From: Propionibacteriaceae bacterium
Lineage (GTDB): Bacteria; Actinomycetota; Actinomycetes; Propionibacteriales; Propionibacteriaceae
DNA length: 8,132 bases
NCBI GenBank assembly: GCA_031260385.1
Contig: JAIRKB010000138.1
Location: 1 to 8,132, forward strand
Direction: 5' to 3'
The position numbers and the translations under genes are program-made. Below, piece after piece: positions 6,990 to 8,132 of this stretch. Within the stretch, counting starts at the first letter, position 1; every line of letters starts with the position of its first letter. The notes beneath the pieces are model-generated. The model was not told the DNA's origin. It saw nothing but the letters and a program-made list of their open reading frames with translations, and made no database searches.

Positions 6990-7943
6990 TTAGTTCGTCT
7001 TCGTTTCCAAATCCGTCAACTCATCAGTGGTGGCCTCCGGGTCGGTGCCTTCCTCGGTGAAATCATCGTTGTTGGACTCGTCATCGGCGGCGATATCGGC
7101 CTGGCTAGGCTCCGGGTTGGCGGCTGGTTCGAGGATCTCATTCGGGCCCGGGCGTTTGCGGACGAGCCAGATGAATAGTCCCAGACCAATCAGCCCACCG
7201 ACCAGGGTGACCCAGGAGTTGATCCGCAATCCCCCAATCACCGCCACCGGATCAATGCGGAACTGTTCGACCAGGGAGCGTCCAATAGCGTAAATCGTGA
7301 TGTACAAGGCGAAGATCTTGCCAAGACCGAGCCGGAAGCGTTTCTCCAGGATCAGCAGGGCGGCGACCCCGGCGAAGTTCCAGAGCATTTCATAGAGAAA
7401 GGTCGGGTGGAAGGTGGCGAACTCCCGAAACCCGGCGACGCGGTGGGCGAGATCGATCTCCAACCCCCAAGGCAGATCAGTCGGCAATCCGTACAACTCT
7501 TGATTCCACCAGTTTCCGAGACGACCGATCCCTTGGGCTAGTAAAAAGCCGGGGGCGGCACAGTCGGCGAGACGGAAGAAGGAGACCTTGTAGCGTCGGC
7601 ACATCAGCCAGGCGGTGAGGAAACCACCGGTGATCCCCCCCCAGATCCCTAGGCCACCTTGCCAGATATAGAATATGTGATACCACGTTCCATCGGGGCC
7701 GAAGAAGCGGGGCCATTCAATGAGGACCCAGTAGATCCTTGCTCCGACGATGCCCATGATGATCGAGATGAAAGCGATGTTTTCGAATTGACTTGGGGGA
7801 TTACCCCAGCGAACCCAGCGCCGACGGGTGACGAAGATGGCGACAAGGATGCCAACGAGAATCGACAGGGCATAACCCCGGATCGGGACGGGCCCAAGAT
7901 ACCAGACGCCAGTTGAGGGGCTAGGAATGGTCAACAGTTCCAT
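6990..7943 (-). CDS. lgt: Prolipoprotein diacylglyceryl transferase
   Basis: Lgt is an integral inner-membrane enzyme that moves the diacylglyceryl group of phosphatidylglycerol onto the lipobox cysteine of prolipoproteins, the first step of lipoprotein maturation. The 317-aa product has several hydrophobic segments (seven expected). The Lgt signature GRLGNWWNQELYG spans 140-152. By alignment in my head to E. coli, the essential or important residues are present: Y24 (Y26), R141 (R143), N144 (N146), E149 (E151), G152 (G154), R222 (R239) and E226 (E243). W101 in GGLGIWGG stands where E. coli has H103; I recall Trp in other actinobacterial Lgt proteins. Residues from about 270 to 317 form a strongly acidic, low-complexity tail outside the catalytic fold. 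The ATG follows GGAG by four bases and overlaps the hisI end by 23 bases, so the two are probably co-transcribed. Confidence 0.97.
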   Translation of the reverse strand: MELLTIPSPSTGVWYLGPVPIRGYALSILVGILVAIFVTRRRWVRWGNPPSQFENIAFISIIMGIVGARIYWVLIEWPRFFGPDGTWYHIFYIWQGGLGIWGGITGGFLTAWLMCRRYKVSFFRLADCAAPGFLLAQGIGRLGNWWNQELYGLPTDLPWGLEIDLAHRVAGFREFATFHPTFLYEMLWNFAGVAALLILEKRFRLGLGKIFALYITIYAIGRSLVEQFRIDPVAVIGGLRINSWVTLVGGLIGLGLFIWLVRKRPGPNEILEPAANPEPSQADIAADDESNNDDFTEEGTDPEATTDELTDLETKTN

Positions 7944-8132
7944 GATTCTCCGTTATCGTCAAGGGGGTGTGGGTCTCAAAACAACTAGTGGCACCGGTGT
8001 GGCAAGCGGGACCAGTCTGCTCCACCATCAGGAGCAAGCTGTCGCGATCACAGTCTAGGCGAACCTCGACCACCCGTTGGGTGTGGCCCGAGGTATCCCC
8101 CTTCACCCAGTAGGCTTGCCGGGAACGGGACC
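7921..8132 (-). CDS. hisI: Phosphoribosyl-AMP cyclohydrolase, 3' part (cut by window edge)
   Basis: HisI opens the adenine ring of phosphoribosyl-AMP, the third step of histidine synthesis. The C-terminal 69 residues are visible, reading in from the right edge as SRSRQAYWVKGDTSG; the N-terminal part lies outside. The metal-site motifs are intact: DCDRD gives the D-x-D-x-D that binds magnesium, and the Cys of this motif together with CHTG and SCF supplies the zinc-binding cysteines. The protein ends about 18 residues after SCF, so there is no fused HisE pyrophosphohydrolase domain and it is the monofunctional type. A GTG (8106) inside the frame is not the start, because conserved SRSRQAYW precedes it. 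Its stop lies 23 bases inside lgt. No hisE or hisF is visible here; hisF would be the usual upstream neighbour. Confidence 0.95.
   Translation of the reverse strand, partial: SRSRQAYWVKGDTSGHTQRVVEVRLDCDRDSLLLMVEQTGPACHTGATSCFETHTPLTITENHGTVDHS
7948..7951 (-). promoter_or_regulatory. Ribosome-binding site of lgt
   Basis: GGAG on the coding strand, four bases before the lgt ATG and within the hisI coding region. It supports the start that overlaps hisI by 23 bases. Confidence 0.6.

Noticed and set aside
8104..8106. GTG as the hisI start
   Set aside because: Conserved family residues (SRSRQAYW) lie upstream in the same frame, so the true start is beyond the right edge.
1..8132. A new defence, mobile or secondary-metabolite system
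   Set aside because: All genes are housekeeping or operon-embedded; there are no transposases, direct repeats, tRNA att sites or composition breaks visible. The window looks like ordinary core chromosome.

Overview
The window reads as a stretch of chromosome from an actinobacterium with moderately high GC (roughly 60% by eye; not computed). The evidence is the linkage of dnaE, a small DUF2567-like membrane protein and hisD-hisC-hisB, together with an actinobacterial-type DnaE1 (1178 aa, intact PHP metal site) and an actinobacterial-type Lgt (GGLGIWGG motif, long acidic C-terminal tail). I cannot assign a genus.

Every gene lies on the minus strand, so transcription runs from high to low coordinates. 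The order is hisI (3' part only, cut by the right edge), lgt, a 79-bp gap, dnaE, the DUF2567-like membrane protein, hisD, hisC and hisB (5' part only, cut by the left edge). The only non-coding DNA is that 79-bp gap at 6911-6989. There are no RNA genes, CRISPR arrays, insertion sequences or recognisable terminators.

The genes are packed as an operon. hisI and lgt overlap by 23 bases. The four junctions dnaE/membrane protein, membrane protein/hisD, hisD/hisC and hisC/hisB are each a 4-base start/stop overlap (ATGA or GTGA), which implies translational coupling over five genes. Three starts (dnaE, hisD, hisC) are GTG. Ribosome-binding sites are clear for lgt, dnaE, the membrane protein, hisC and hisB, but not for hisD.

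Functionally the window holds four histidine-biosynthesis enzymes (HisI, HisD, HisC, HisB), the replicative DNA polymerase subunit, lipoprotein diacylglyceryl transferase and one membrane protein of unknown function. All recognised enzymes keep their catalytic residues where visible. I see no novel defence or mobile system. The points most worth a second look are the rearranged his order (hisI-lgt upstream of dnaE-hisD-hisC-hisB), the uncharacterised membrane protein embedded in the coupled run, a G/C-tract inverted repeat just ahead of the hisC ribosome-binding site, and a marked excess of GATC sites.
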